A stretch of DNA of 64,000 nt, taken from contig NC_064034.1 of assembly GCF_932526225.1 (NCBI RefSeq), forward strand, positions 19,652,927-19,716,926, written 5' to 3'. This DNA comes from Nematostella vectensis (taxonomy: Eukaryota; Cnidaria; Anthozoa; Actiniaria; Edwardsiidae). Both the position numbers and the translations under genes were made by a program. Under the pieces are notes generated by a model. The model did not search any database. It was not told where the DNA came from and saw nothing but the letters and a program-made list of their open reading frames with translations. Within the stretch, counting starts at the first letter, position 1, and the number at the start of each line of letters is the position of its first letter. Below, one piece after another: positions 24,812-54,880 of this stretch.

Positions 24812-25258
24812 GATACAGCCCTTAGTTATTAAAGCAGTACGGAATGTGTATTAAGTTGGGTGAGAGACAAGGGGAGGCTACCACCCTTCAGATGACTCAG
24901 CAAGGCCGCCATTTTGAAAATAGCGGGTATCGAGGTAGAGCGGGGCCTGGGAACTACAAACAAGGAGTCTCGCATTTTTTTTTTAATTGCGAGAAATTTC
25001 GGCTCGCCATTCCAGCATTTTTTCCCACCGCAGAGTATCTTTCTTTAATTTGCAGTATTATACAGAATGTATCATTTAATTTCAAAGAAAATATAGAATT
25101 CTATTTCTGCGGAGGATTGGGAACTAGATCAGCTCTGTTCGATGACGTGTCAGCGGTTACTCATTTGACCAAAATGGCGACTTTCTTAGAACTAGCTAAA
25201 TGGTAAAAGAGAAGGGGTTTACTTGGAATTTTAGGAAGACCGCTCCCTCTCCGCAAAC
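24812..25258. promoter_or_regulatory. Shared FBXO7/NSF divergent promoter region
   Basis: Only 447 bp separate the divergent start codons of FBXO7 (24811, minus) and NSF (25259, plus), so both core promoters must lie here unless untranslated exons extend elsewhere. I see no TATA box in a standard position. CCGCCATTTTGAAAATAG near 24906 and AAAATGGCGAC near 25172 resemble YY1-type AAnATGGCG sites in both directions, a common feature of housekeeping promoters. A 120-codon plus-strand frame at 24844-25206 matches nothing known and is probably chance. Confidence 0.6.
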
Positions 25259-42473
<17,215 letters not shown>

Positions 42474-44130
42474 CGATCCAAGGGGTTCTCTAGGTTTCTA
42501 TGGCGACAGGTTGGTGATCCTCTTCTCAATATACTGAACTTTTGCTATTCGTCTACTTTTAAAGATAAAAAATCACTCCTGTTTCTTATTTTAGGGCAAA
42601 TGGTTAATCTTGAAATGCGATGGGTGTGGACTGAGGATTGTTGTCGCATGGTGGAAGTATAACAATCGCGTTGCGTGACCGCGGAGTGCCTGTAGCGTAA
42701 CTGTCACATGCCATGGACATCCCAAGGATTGAAATAAAGTATCAATGTTATCGTTTACTACCCTGGTAATGCCGCGCTTCTCTCGTCACAGCATTTTGGC
42801 TGAGCGTCACTGGACGAGAGAAGTGTGGAGGATCTGGTACCCAGGGTAATCGTTCACCTACGACAGTTTATGATATTTTTGGATGATGCAGAAGTCAGTC
42901 CATTCGCAGCGAAGCAAATTACAGAATATGTACCTCAAACTGATATAGTAGCAATGTAAATCAACAATAGAAACGCTATTAGTACCAGTTTTATTATCAT
43001 TGAATTCAAATGTACAAATATACGGTTTCACATTTGTAGTCTTACATCAGGGTAAATGGCAAAGAAATGGATATTGAGAATTAAAGATACGGTAGACCTG
43101 CACGTGATAACATCTGAATCATCCAAACAATCCCCTTCCCTCACCCCTCCCCCCCCCCCTCCACTCTTACTTACCCACTCTTCTCCTCCCCACCCCTTAC
43201 CTCCGCGCTCTCCCCCTCCCCCGATATTACCAATCGATAATCTCCATCTATGAAGTAAAAGTTACCATTATTATTTGATTTTCAACGGATATTATGAGCC
43301 CGCGTACCATGCCTTCCTATGGGCCGATTTCTAATAATGTAATTTGAACTCAAAAGCGAGGCTTAGGCGGGTCTGCCTTTGTTTTCAGCTTTTTATAACT
43401 TCAAACAAATACCGCATTTCAAGCCCTACACCGATATAAAACCAACAAAAAGGCAAACTCGGACCTACAAAAAATACTTCACGTTCAAATTATATATGGA
43501 AAACGGCCCGTTGCGAAGTAAACAGAAGGTTAAAGAAGGCAGACATATCTTTTATAAAAACCAGGTTCGAATTCTTATAAGGAGATATCTTTTATGAATA
43601 TAATCTTGTACTTCAGTTTACGTATGATAATGAAGTTCTTAGAAATAGGTATGAAACTCCTTTAAAAAACACGCACCCAATTATTTTCTTTGAATTTCTT
43701 TTCAAAATATGCAATTTTGAGTGCAATAATAATTATAATAATTAACTATCCCCACTACACCACGGTACTCCAGCTTTCCCGGATCCGCCCAGTCACGTGA
43801 TCTAAGATACTCGAGAAGCCACTGCCTTCTGGGAACGGATACCCGACAGCCTTTGCGTAGACCTTGTGAAAGAGCATGCGCACTGCATCGAGACGCTGTT
43901 GCCTTGGGCTTTCACCAATGCTATCCCTGACGAGAAATGTAAAAACGTCTCAATGCATGGCTCTGTAAGTCGGTACTTGGCCAGCGGTCTGTACTTACAG
44001 GCTCGTGGTGCTGATGTTATTGGTGGAATCCCTGATTGTTGCCGTACCTTTGGGGCTACCTGTGCCCGATACCAGCTGCCAACTGCAACAAAAGTGATAC
44101 AGCGTTGGTTGGTTGATTGATTGACAGATT
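42474..44130. other. NSF 3' flank, no gene recognised
   Basis: Contains the likely NSF poly(A) signal AATAAA at 42733-42738. Beyond it I see a C-rich stretch (43135-43220) and open frames at 43056-43253, 43379-43597 and 43866-44120. The last codes 84 residues with several Cys (CCRTFGATCARYQLPTATK) but matches no family I recognise and has no splice context. Confidence 0.5.
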
Positions 44131-44133
44131 GAC

Positions 44134-44291
44134 TTAAGGCGACAATGTCACCAGTGTACTTCCGGTAGAATACATAACAATCTCGGTGGGATGGCCTGTT
44201 AAATAGCGCGGATTCTAATAGATTCTTTTTTTTTGTCAGTTGAGGTTTCCGTTGGCCCTCCGGCAGTAAACTGGCGACAAAGCCGCTTTAA
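44134..44291. mobile_element. TTAA-flanked short inverted-repeat element, copy 2
   Basis: 158 bp between TTAA at 44134-44137 and TTAA at 44288-44291. The right end, read inward, is TTAAAGCGGCTTTGTCGCCA; the left end is TTAAGGCGACAATGTCACCA. Interior motifs GCGCGGATTCTAATAGATTC and GAGGTTTCCGTTGGCC match copy 1 at 3698-3954. Confidence 0.7.
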
Positions 44292-44344
44292 CCAATGAAT
44301 TATGATGGTCCATTCACTGTTGAGGCAATAAGATATTGTTTTTC

Positions 44345-44496
44345 ATGGTCGTGGCAGGGGATGGGGCACTGGGGCAATATTTTCACAAATTATAAGGAAA
44401 TGACAATAGGGCGTGGCTGTGCCCCCCCCAATATTTTCTTAATTTTTCTGTATTGTGACCCCCCTTTTCCATCTTACGTGACCTGCTACGGCCCTG
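44345..44496. mobile_element. Short element with CAGGGCCGTAGCAGG ends
   Basis: About 152 bp with inverted ends: CATGGTCGTGGCAGGGG on the left and CCTGCTACGGCCCTG on the right (complement CAGGGCCGTAGCAGG). The interior has AAATTATAAGGAAATGACA and CCCCCCCAATATTTTC, as in the copy at 39147. Non-autonomous; the superfamily is not determined. Confidence 0.65.
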
Positions 44497-44549
44497 TTTT
44501 TAATTCTTTACAGTAACACCAAGATCGCAGAAACAATCACTTGAAAAAC

Positions 44550-47500
44550 AACAGTGACATGGATAAGTAGTGACATGGATAAGTAGTTAGTATGGGTGAC
44601 ATGGATAAGTAGTTAGTATGCGTGACATGGGTTAGTAGTTAGTATGCGTTACATGGGTTAGTAGTTAGTATGCGTGACATGGGTTAGTAGTTAGTATGCG
44701 TGACATGGGTTAGTAGTTAGTATGCGTGACATGGGTTAGTAATTAGTAAGCGTGACATGGGTTAGTAGTTAGTATGCGTGACAAGGGTTAGTGGTTAGTA
44801 TGCGTGACATGGGTTAGTGGTTAGTATGCGTGACATGGGTTAGTAGTTAGTATGTGTGACATGGGCTAGTAGTTAGTATGCGTGACGTGACATGGGCTAG
44901 TAGTTAGTATGCGTGACATGGGTTAGTAGTTAGTATGCGTGACATGGGTTAGTAGTTAGTATGCGTGACATGGGTGAGTAGTTAGTATGCGTGACATGGG
45001 TTAGTAGTTAGTATGTGTGACATGGGTTGGTAGTTAGTATGCGTGACATGGGCTAGTAGTTAGTATGCGTGACATGGGCTAGTAGTTAGTATGCGTGACA
45101 TGGGCTAGTAGTTAGTATGCGTGACATGGGCTAGTAGTTAGTATGCGTGACATGGGCTAGTAGTTAGTACGCGTGACATGGGTTAGTAGTTAGTATGCGT
45201 GACATGGGTTAGTAGTTAGTATGCGTGACATGGGTTAGTAGTTAGTATGCGTGACATGGGTTAGTAGTTAGTAAGCGTGACATGGATAAGTAGTTAGTAT
45301 GCGTGACATGGGTTAGTAGTTAGTATGCGTGACATGGGTTAGTAGTTAGTATGCGTGACATGGGTTAGTAGTTAGTATGCATGACATGGGTAGTTAGTAT
45401 GCGTGACATGGGTTAGTAGTTAGTATGCGTGACGTGGGTTAGTAGTTAGTATGCGTGACATGGGTTAGTAGTTAGTATGCGTGACATGGGCTAGTAGTTA
45501 GTAAGCATGACATGGGTTAGTAATTAGTAAGCATGACATGGGTTAGTAATTAGTATGCGTGACATGGGTTAGTAGTTAGTATGCGTGACATGGGTTAGTA
45601 GTTAGTATGTGTGACATGGGTTAGTAGTTAGTATGCGTGACATGGGTTAGTAGTTAGTATGAGTGACATGGGTTAGTAGTTAGTATGCGTGACATGGGTT
45701 AGTAGTTAGTATGCGTGACATGGGCTAGTAGTTAGAATGCGTGACATGGGCTAGTAGTTAGTGTGCGTGACATGGGTTAGTAGTTAGTATGCGTGACATG
45801 GGTTAGTAGTTAGTATGCGTGACATGGGCTAGTAGTTAGTATGCGTGACATGGGCTAGTAGTTAGTATGCGTGACATGGGTTAGTAGTTAGTAAGCGTGA
45901 CATGGGTTAGTAGTTAGTATGCGTGACCTGGGTTAGTAGTTAGTGTGCGTGACATGGGTTAGTAGTTAGTGTGCGTGACATGGGTTAGTAGTTAGTATGC
46001 GTGACATGGGTTAGTAGTTAGTATGCGTGACATGGGTTAGTAATTAGTATGCGTGACATGGATAAGTAGTTAGTATGCGTGACATGGGTTAGTAGTTAGT
46101 ATGCGTGACATGGGTTAGTAGTTAGTATGCGTGACATGGGTTAGTAGTTAGTATGAGTGACATGGGTTAGTAATTAGTATGCGTGACATGGGTTAGTAGT
46201 TAGTATGAGTGACATGGGTTAGTAGTTAGTATGCGTGACATGGGTTAGTAGTTAGTATGCATGACATGGGTTAGTAGTTAGTATGCATGACATGGGTTAG
46301 TAGTTAGTAAGCGTGACATGGGTTAGTAGTTAGTATGCGTGACATGGGTTAGTAGTTAGTATGCGTGACATGGGTTAGTAGTTAGTATGCGTGACATGGG
46401 TTAGTAGTTAGTATGCGTGACATGGGTTAGTAGTTAGTGTGCGTGACATGGGTTAGTAGTTAGTATGCGTGACATGGGTTAGTAGTTAGTATGCGTGACA
46501 TGGATAAGTAGTTAGTATGCGTGACATGGGTTAGTAGTTAGTATGCGTGACATGGGTTAGTAGTTAGTATGAGTGACATGGGTTAGTAATTAGTATGCGT
46601 GACATGGGTTAGTAGTTAGTATGCGTGACATGGGTTAGTAGTTAGTATGCGTGACATGGGTTAGTAGTTAGTATGTGTGACATGGGTTAGTAGTTAGTAT
46701 GCGTGACATGGATAAGTAGTTAGTATGCGTGACATTGGTTAGTAGTTAGTAAGCGTGACATGGGTTAGTAGTTAGTATGCGTGACATGGATAAGTAGTTA
46801 GTGTGCGTGACATGGGTTAGTAGTTAGTATGCGTGACATGGGTTAGTAGTTAGTATGCGTGACATGGGTTAGTAGTTAGTGTGCGTGACATGGGTTAGTA
46901 GTTAGTATGCGTGACATGGGTTAGTAGTTAGTATGCGTGACATGGTTAAGTAGTTAGTATGCGTGACATGGGTTAGTAGTTAGTAAGCGTGACATGGGTT
47001 AGTAGTTAGTAAGCGTGACATGGGTTAGTAGTTAGTGTGCGTGACATGGGTTAGTAGTTAGTATGCGTGACATGGGTTAGTAGTTAGTATGCGTGACATG
47101 GGTTAGTAATTAGTATGCGTGACATGGGTTAGTAGTTAGTGTGCGTGACATGGGTTAGTAGTTAGTATGCGTGACATGGGTTAGTAGTTAGTATGCGTAA
47201 CATGGGTTAGTAGTTAGTATGCGTGACATGGGTTAGTAGTTAGTATGCGTGACATGGGTTAGTAGTTAGTATGCGTGACATGGATTAGTAGTTAGTGTGC
47301 GTGACATGGATAAGTAGTTAGTGTGCGTGACATGGGTTAGTAGTTAGTACGCGTGACATGGGTTAGTAGTTAGTGTGCGTGACATGGGTTAGTAGTTAGT
47401 ATGTGTGACATGGGTTAGTAGTTAGTAAGCGTGACATGGGTTAGTAGTTAGTATGTGTGACATGGGTTAGTAGTTAGTATGCGTGACATGGGTTAGTAGT

Positions 47501-48965
47501 TAGTATGCGTGACATGGGTTAGTAATTAGTATGCGTGACATGGGTTAGTAGTTAGTATGCGTGATATGGGTTAGTAGTTAGTATGCGTGACATGGGTTAG
47601 TAGTTAGTATGCGTGACATGGGTTAGTAGTTAGTATGCGTGACATGGGTTAGTAGTTAGTATGCGTGACATGGAATAGTAGTTAGTATGCGTGACATGGG
47701 TTAGTAGTTAGTGTGCGTGACATGGGTTAGTAGTTAGTATGCGTGACATGGGTTAGTAGTTAGTATACGTGACATGGGTTAGTAGTTAGTATGCGTGACA
47801 TGGGTTAGTAGTTAGTGTGCGTGACATGGGTTAGTAGTTAGTGTGCGTGACATGGGTTAGTAGTTAGTGTGCGTGACATGGGTTAGTAGTTAGTGTGCGT
47901 GACATGGGTTAGTAGTTAGTGTGCGTGACATGGGTTAGTAGTTAGTATGCGTGACATGGGTTAGTAGTTAGTATGCGTGACATGGGTTAGTAGTTAGTAT
48001 GCGTGACATGGGTTAGTAGTTAGTATGCGTGACATGGGTTAGTAGTTAGTATGCGTGACATGGGTTAGTAGTTAGTATGCGTGACATGGGTTAGTAGTTA
48101 GTATGCGTGACATGGGTTAGTAGTTAGTGTGCGTGACATGGGTTAGTAGTTAGTATGCGTGACATGGGTTAGTAGTTAGTATGCGTGACATGGGTTAGTA
48201 GTTAGTATGCGTGACATGGGTTAGTAGTTAGTATGCGTGACATTGGTTAGTAGTTAGTATGCGTGACATGGGTTAGTAGTTAGTATGCGTGACATGGGTT
48301 AGTAGTTAGTATGCGTGACATGGGTTAGTAGTTAGTATGCGTGACATGGGTTAGTAGTTAGTATGCGTGACATGGGTTAGTAGTTAGTATACGTGACATG
48401 GGTTAGTAGTTAGTATGCGTGACATGGGTTAGTAGTTAGTGTGCGTGACATGGGTTAGTAGTTAGTATGTGTGACATTGGTTAGTAGTTAGTGTGCGTGA
48501 CATGGGTTAGTAGTTAGTATGCGTGACATGGGTTAGTAGTTAGTATGCGTGACATTGGTTAGTAATTAGTATGAGTGACATGGGTTAGTAGTTAGTATGC
48601 GTGACGTGGGTTAGTAGTTAGTATGCGTGACATGGGTTAGTAGTTAGTATGCGTGACATGGGTTAGTAGTTAGTGTGCGTGACATGGGTTAGTAGTTAGT
48701 ATGCGTGACATGGGTTAGTAGTTAGTATGCGTGACATGGGTTAGTAGTTAGTATGCCTGGCGTGGGTTAGTAGTTAGTAAGCGTGACATGGGTTAGTAGT
48801 TAGTATGCGTGACATGGGTTAGTAGTTAGTATGCGTGATATGGGTTAGTAGTTAGTATGCGTGACGTGGGTTAGTAGTTAGTATGCGTGACATGGGTTAG
48901 TAGTTAGTATGCGTGACATGGGTTAGTAGTTAGTATGCGTGACATGGGTTAGTAGTTAGTACGCA
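44550..48965. repeat. 26-bp minisatellite, about 170 units
   Basis: Very regular tandem array of GCGTGACATGGGTTAGTAGT plus TAGTAT, with few variants (GATAAG, GGCTAG, AAGCGT, GTGCGT). It lies between the convergent 3' ends of NSF and MTMR14. On the minus strand every unit reads CATACTAACTACTAACCC, with two overlapping TACTAAC boxes. The last unit is at about 48940. It contains no coding sequence. Confidence 0.98.
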
Positions 48966-49085
48966 GACACGCATGTCCGCCAACTGATGATCTGTGTGTC
49001 ACAGGTTCTGGCGTCAATCTCAAACTCAGTTCTTGTGTCCTAGATGTCGGATTTAACCACGAACTTGGTTTTGGGTCAAAGAAAG

Positions 49086-52000
49086 TCACCGTGATTCTTG
49101 CAGTTCTAATAGTTCTCCTAGTATTTTGCTGAAGGTGTTACGTGGGGATATTCTGGTAGTCCCCGGGGACGGAGAGGAGGTGTGATAAATGAGAACTCAC
49201 CTCCCACAAATTGACGAATTTGACGAACGCTAAGAGAAAAAGAATAAAAATCACATTAATAATTACTAATTGAGCCGTCAGAGACAGAACAGAGGTGTTT
49301 AAAGGAAATGTTTTTTGATAAAACATTTTTGAAAAATTTTGCCGAAAGTTTTTGATATTTAAACCTTGTTCTCTAATACGCTCCAGTGGCCTCAATTGTT
49401 TCAGAAAATGCCTTACATAAATTTGTTGGTGTATTGGACAACAATTTGTCGGTTTATTGAACAATGGACTTTGCACAATTTTTGCATGGATGGTTACTCA
49501 ATTTTGTGCAAGATATGCCATTATGTGGCTTGCACCGTTAAAAAGGATTTAACTTAACTTTAACTACTCACGTGATCTGAGTTAGAGTGGGCCCTAGACC
49601 TGAGTGGTATCTGCAGGGGACTTGCATGCGCACATGGGCTGCTCTCTGGACTATTGGTGTGCCGAGGAGGCGTGCGGTGCACAGGGGTCTCCACACCACT
49701 ACAAACAAGACCAAAAGGTTATCCTGTTGAGCCTGAAAAATCATCTAACTAAATAATCCAATTGCAAACTACCCACCACTGCTCATAAATACAATATTCT
49801 CGATATTCTAAGGGTTCTGTTCTAAGGGTTCTGTGCTAAAACTTGAGGTGTACAAACAAGGCCTAGATTTAAAGCTCTTTTTTGTAAGGCATGCAAGCTA
49901 TAGTTCTCATTCTCTTAAGGCACTTTGACTAGCACTGGAGATTAAAAACATCTTGTTATTGATAAAAAACAAGAGGCCAATGGTTCAGGGCTGTACCAAG
50001 TGCCGCCTCAAATATTAAAAATATATATAAGGAAATGACCAGTGGCGTTCCCCCCACCCCCCTCCTCCTCAATATTTTGTAGCCCGATACATCCCTTTGG
50101 TATAACCAGTTCCTGACAAAGTTTGCACAGGAAAAATGCAAAGTGCTAATTTGCAACATCCATTCATTCACATTAAGAATAATAAACTCACCGTGTCAAG
50201 GAGCCATTTGATTCATGAGATAACGACGACTCCTCTACAGTGTCTTGACCTATGAAGTAACTCAGCCTAGACTCAGAACATGTGCTCCCGCAGCTACTGA
50301 GACTTGCGTTACTGCCATAGTTCCATTCATCTATAACACAAACATAAAAATTAAACACTACTGTTTACTGCCATTTTTAATACTCTGCAAAATCTTGTGA
50401 CTTCCAGCAGCTAGACCACTTTCTGGCTTCCATCATTCAAACCAACAGAATTATATTTGGTGCTGTTTGTTAATGTTTGGTCAGCGCCTGAAGGAGAGGC
50501 GTCGTGATTGTATACCTTCTTTCTGCAGGCCAATAAATCCGCTTCAAGGATTTTGAATGGAAGCCAGAAGGCAATTTAGCTGTTGGATATCGTTGGCAAA
50601 AGCTCACTGAATAAACGTAGTAGCCCATTGACTCAAATTACATCATAAAATGTAAAATAAACTCTTCAGGATATTGAGGCACCAGAATAAGGAATGGATG
50701 GTCTTGGAAACATGTATTCTTTATAAAAAACGTTAGGAACTGCAATTCTGCCATGACATACTGAAAGTGGCCTGTGGTAGTGTGTTGCAGGCCACTGATT
50801 GAGAAGAAAGAGTACTCTCCCCAAAAGCCAGATAATTGGCAAATGGTTAAACAATGTGCAGTCAGACCTGCTGCTGCGTGAATATTGAATATCACTCACC
50901 CAGCAGTACAGCGCCATCAAACTCAGAGTCGCAGCGCTGTCTGTTTGGTTTACTAGCTACAGAGTTTCTGAAAATGAAAACTAGATGAGTTCCTTAACAG
51001 TGTGCAGTTTAAATCACAAAGAAAGAGTATTGAATACTGAGTAGCAAAAAAGTAAAAATGTACCTTCTCAAAGTTTTAATAGAAAAAGTATCAGATCCAA
51101 TATACTTGAGAAAGTTAAAGCAGAAATGGAAGACCTAAAAGTAAAGAAGACAAATATAAATCAGCATCCAAATTGATAAGAAACAATTTTGCCAAGAAAG
51201 GCGTGATAACTCACCTCTTCACCTTTCTGAATTCTGTCGGGAAGATCATGCCTGCGAAACAAATTACCACATCTTAGGAATTCTTGCTACACTATTTTAC
51301 CTGAAGCCCTTGCTATCAAGAGAGAATGGCAATAACAACACACAGCAACAAGAGTAGACATTAGAAACAGTGCTATCAAATAAACTTACCCAAACAGAAA
51401 CCAGTCATACGCAATTGTCAGGTAGAGAATTTCAGAGGCACTGAGTGAAGCATGCACCTTGCGATCCTGCAATAAGGTCAGCATTAAACAGTTATGTGGT
51501 AAACACATCATAAAACACCAAGTGTATGGTGGCGAAATGCCAAAACATAGGCCACAATACCATACTTACAGCCCAAAGGGAGAGGCGAAGAAGTGAGACA
51601 AACAACGGAGTTCTGTCCCAGCCAGAGATGCAGTGAATCAGGGTACCACCTTCCCCTGCAACACAAAAACGTTATTCAACAAAAACATTACTTGTGTGGC
51701 ATAACCAGGAAAATCTTTACAGAGGGTTCGACCCAGAAGTTTGATAGGGGGAGCCAAAGGAAGTATTATTTCAAGAAATTTCATCATTTTTCTGTGGAAA
51801 TCTTTTTATTCTTTATTTTGTTAAGCAGTATCTTCGAGAATAGGGGTCCTGTGTCTCCGCCCCTCCAGACTGGGCTTTGCATTGGTAACAGTCTCAATCA
51901 GGTGGGATAAAAAAGATTCACACAGACTTACCATCCATTATAGAGTTCAGTAAAAGCAACAAGTAGTTCTGTGTCAATAGGATAAGATCCCAGCTCTGAA

Positions 52001-54846
52001 TAATGGGAAATAAAATGTTACTTGAGTTCCAAATTGTAGGGAAATATTGGAAATATATCAACAGTAAAGCCTGGCAATCTATTTCAAAGTGCTCAAATTT
52101 TACTTCACCATAATCCAAAGAGCCGAATCTATTTGTTAATGCAAAACAATTTTTGCTCGAGCATATTCCAATAGAAATTCTGCGCTATTTGTAGTAGCTG
52201 ATTGTGGATTGCACTGATTTTGCTGGTCCCCATTTCAGATTTATTGAATTTCACTACGTATACAGAGAGAGGATTTCCAGTGACGTCACAACTCTTACCA
52301 TCCACAGGAAACCCAACGACAAGAAACCAGATAAGAACATGTGGGACTTCCCAAGGAGATAAAATAAAGTCTCTGGTACCACAGGAAACCCAACGACAAG
52401 AAACCTGATAAGAACATGCAGGACTAGGCTGCACACTTGCCTTATAGAGATGCCATTCAATCCCAAGGCGATAAGCTAAAGTTTCTGGTACTGTAAACTG
52501 GGCATCTACATAATCCTAACAATATCAAGATAGGCAGGTCAGAAAATATCTGTTCAATAGATGATACACATAAGGCAATAAATAACTACCGCATGGCGAC
52601 TAAATGCACTGTTCATTTTGATGTATATGCCTTGATAAATGCATCATTAATCAATTAAAATTGATATATTTATTTATAAAGGTGGTACGTACTGCATCTT
52701 TAATTCTTAAGATTATGAGCCTTAATTAAGTAATTCAAGAAAATATCCATTCCTCAACGACGGAAGGTATTATGGAATTCTGAAAGCACGGGGGAAAGGG
52801 GGGTAGTGATTTTGGAATTCCGAAAGCATGGGGAGGGGGGGGGGGTAGTGATTTTGGAATTTCGAAAGCATGGGGAGGGGGGGGGGGTAGTGATTTTGGA
52901 ATTCCAAAAGCATGGGGGGTAGTGATTTTGGAATTCCGAAAGCATGGGGGGTAGTGATTTTGGAATTCCGAAAGCATGGGGGGGGGTAGTGATTTTGGAA
53001 TTCCGAAAGCATGGGGGGTAGTGATTTTGGAATTCCGAAAGCATGGGGGGTAGTGATTTTGGAATTCCGAAAGCATGGGGGGGGTAGTGATTTTGGAATT
53101 CCGAAAGCATGGGGGGTAGTGAAGAAATCGGAATTCCGGAAGCCTGGGAAGGTAAGGTTGGTAAGGAATTCCTTAAGCACAGGGGAGCTGAGTGTTTCGG
53201 AAGCATGGGGAAGGGGGGAGAAAAACGAAGCCTCCTGTTGTGGGGGTATGGATATTTTGTGGAATTACCCATTGGGACTTAAATGGTGTATACTAAAGCA
53301 TATTCTAAATCATAACCCCAAATTTACACTTGGCAATTGCTGTTATTCATACAGATATATCTACTTATCTTCTTGATAAACTTAACGTTTGAGCAGATTT
53401 TTAAAATACATCATACAGAATTTACCTGTTTCCAGTTAAAATATAAGCCATCAGCACTGTATCCCTTGGTTTTGAAGTCACGAAAGAATTCACAACCAGG
53501 GTATGGGACACAGCAAAGGCAGAAGTCTGAGTATCGCTGAGACTTGTCCACTTTCTCAGATGATGTCACACTAGAACCACAGACAAAGAAAAAAGCTTGC
53601 TACAAACATGCTCGATTCACAGGCTCAGTGCTATGCTGTGGCATAATATTTACCCCAATGATGACAACAACAATGAGAATGAAGATGATGAACCTGATGA
53701 AAATGTCACGCATGCACACTAGAGAGAAATTCAATGCAAAGAAACAAAATGGCGGCCTGAAGCGTATAAACTCATGGGGATCTTTGAAGGCTTCTCACAC
53801 TTATATTATTGGTGTGATTTCCCTCAGATTCGAAACCTCAAGTCTATAGATAACAACAAATAGAAAGGTCAGCTTCGATTGTACCTGTGTTATCTTCAAT
53901 AGTGAATAAATCCTCTTATATATATTGCTTTTTCACGTGTTTGCATCGTGTTAACCTTCGTTGAGTTATCTTCACAAAATTGCGAAATATAAGGTCTTGG
54001 CTGCATAGATAAGCTTGCCACTTCTTCAAAAGGCTCTTAGATAAATAATAAAGAAATTAAGCCATAGTATTTTTTATGGTTCATATGAAAATTTATACGA
54101 CGTTCTTGAAGTTGAAGAAGTGATACCGGGCCGAACGAATGGGGAAACATAGGTTCTTTTGTGCTTTGTATGCGCGAATGAGCCCAAGATAACGGGAGGT
54201 GAAGTTTCAAAGGAGCATAAAATACCTGTATTTCTGCAGGCCATCGCTTTAGGTTAGAGAAATTATTTGCAGTTAGAAAAATCACGACGGGGTTCGGTAC
54301 TTAGTTACGACTTTGACCATTTCATTTGGTAAATTCCAATATCCAAAGGTTATTGTGTGTGTTTCAACCCACTTGTGTCCCAACTACTACTTTTTTGTGT
54401 GATCACTTACATCAGTATAACAGACTGATGTATGATAATTATGGTAAGCCCCATATAACTATATGGACAAATTCAGGGGTTTGGAGCCACCTGTATTTAG
54501 CCAATGGATAGGGGGTGATGGTAATAGGGAAAAAAGAATTTGAAGACCAAATCTAAACATACAGCATTGATTTAAATTTCTTTGATGGTGTACCACCCCT
54601 AAAGTCAAAGCTCTTACATTTAGCACCATCCTCCCATTTTATTGGATCAAACTATCCCTCAAACCAGCCCCACCTCCCCTGCTTAGATCTGCCCCACCCT
54701 CCGTGTTAACAGAGGACTTTCTCTCTCTCTGTTAGCAGGGAACCTCTGAAGACTAACATGCAGGTAATACCTCTCTTACATCTTTTCCCAGCCCATAGAG
54801 ATATACCAAAATGAAAATGTGACCCTTTTAAATCAGAGTAATACTA

Positions 54847-54880
<34 letters not shown>

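Noticed and set aside
24844-25206. 120-codon plus-strand frame between FBXO7 and NSF
   Set aside because: No recognisable family; it lies in the shared promoter region and is probably chance.
43866-44120. 84-codon open frame with several Cys
   Set aside because: No family similarity that I can recognise and no splice or promoter context; kept only as an uncharacterised frame in the flank description.
44550-48965. Interstitial telomere sequence
   Set aside because: GGGTTAG occurs in the unit, but the 26-bp period and remaining sequence are not telomeric.
52754-53272. 172-codon minus-strand frame with FRNSKITT repeats
   Set aside because: Repeat-derived; overlaps the intronic minisatellite of MTMR14 in all three frames.
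53544-53849. 101-codon frame near MTMR14 exon 8
   Set aside because: It is antisense to the exon and low-complexity (Met/Lys-rich); no domain.
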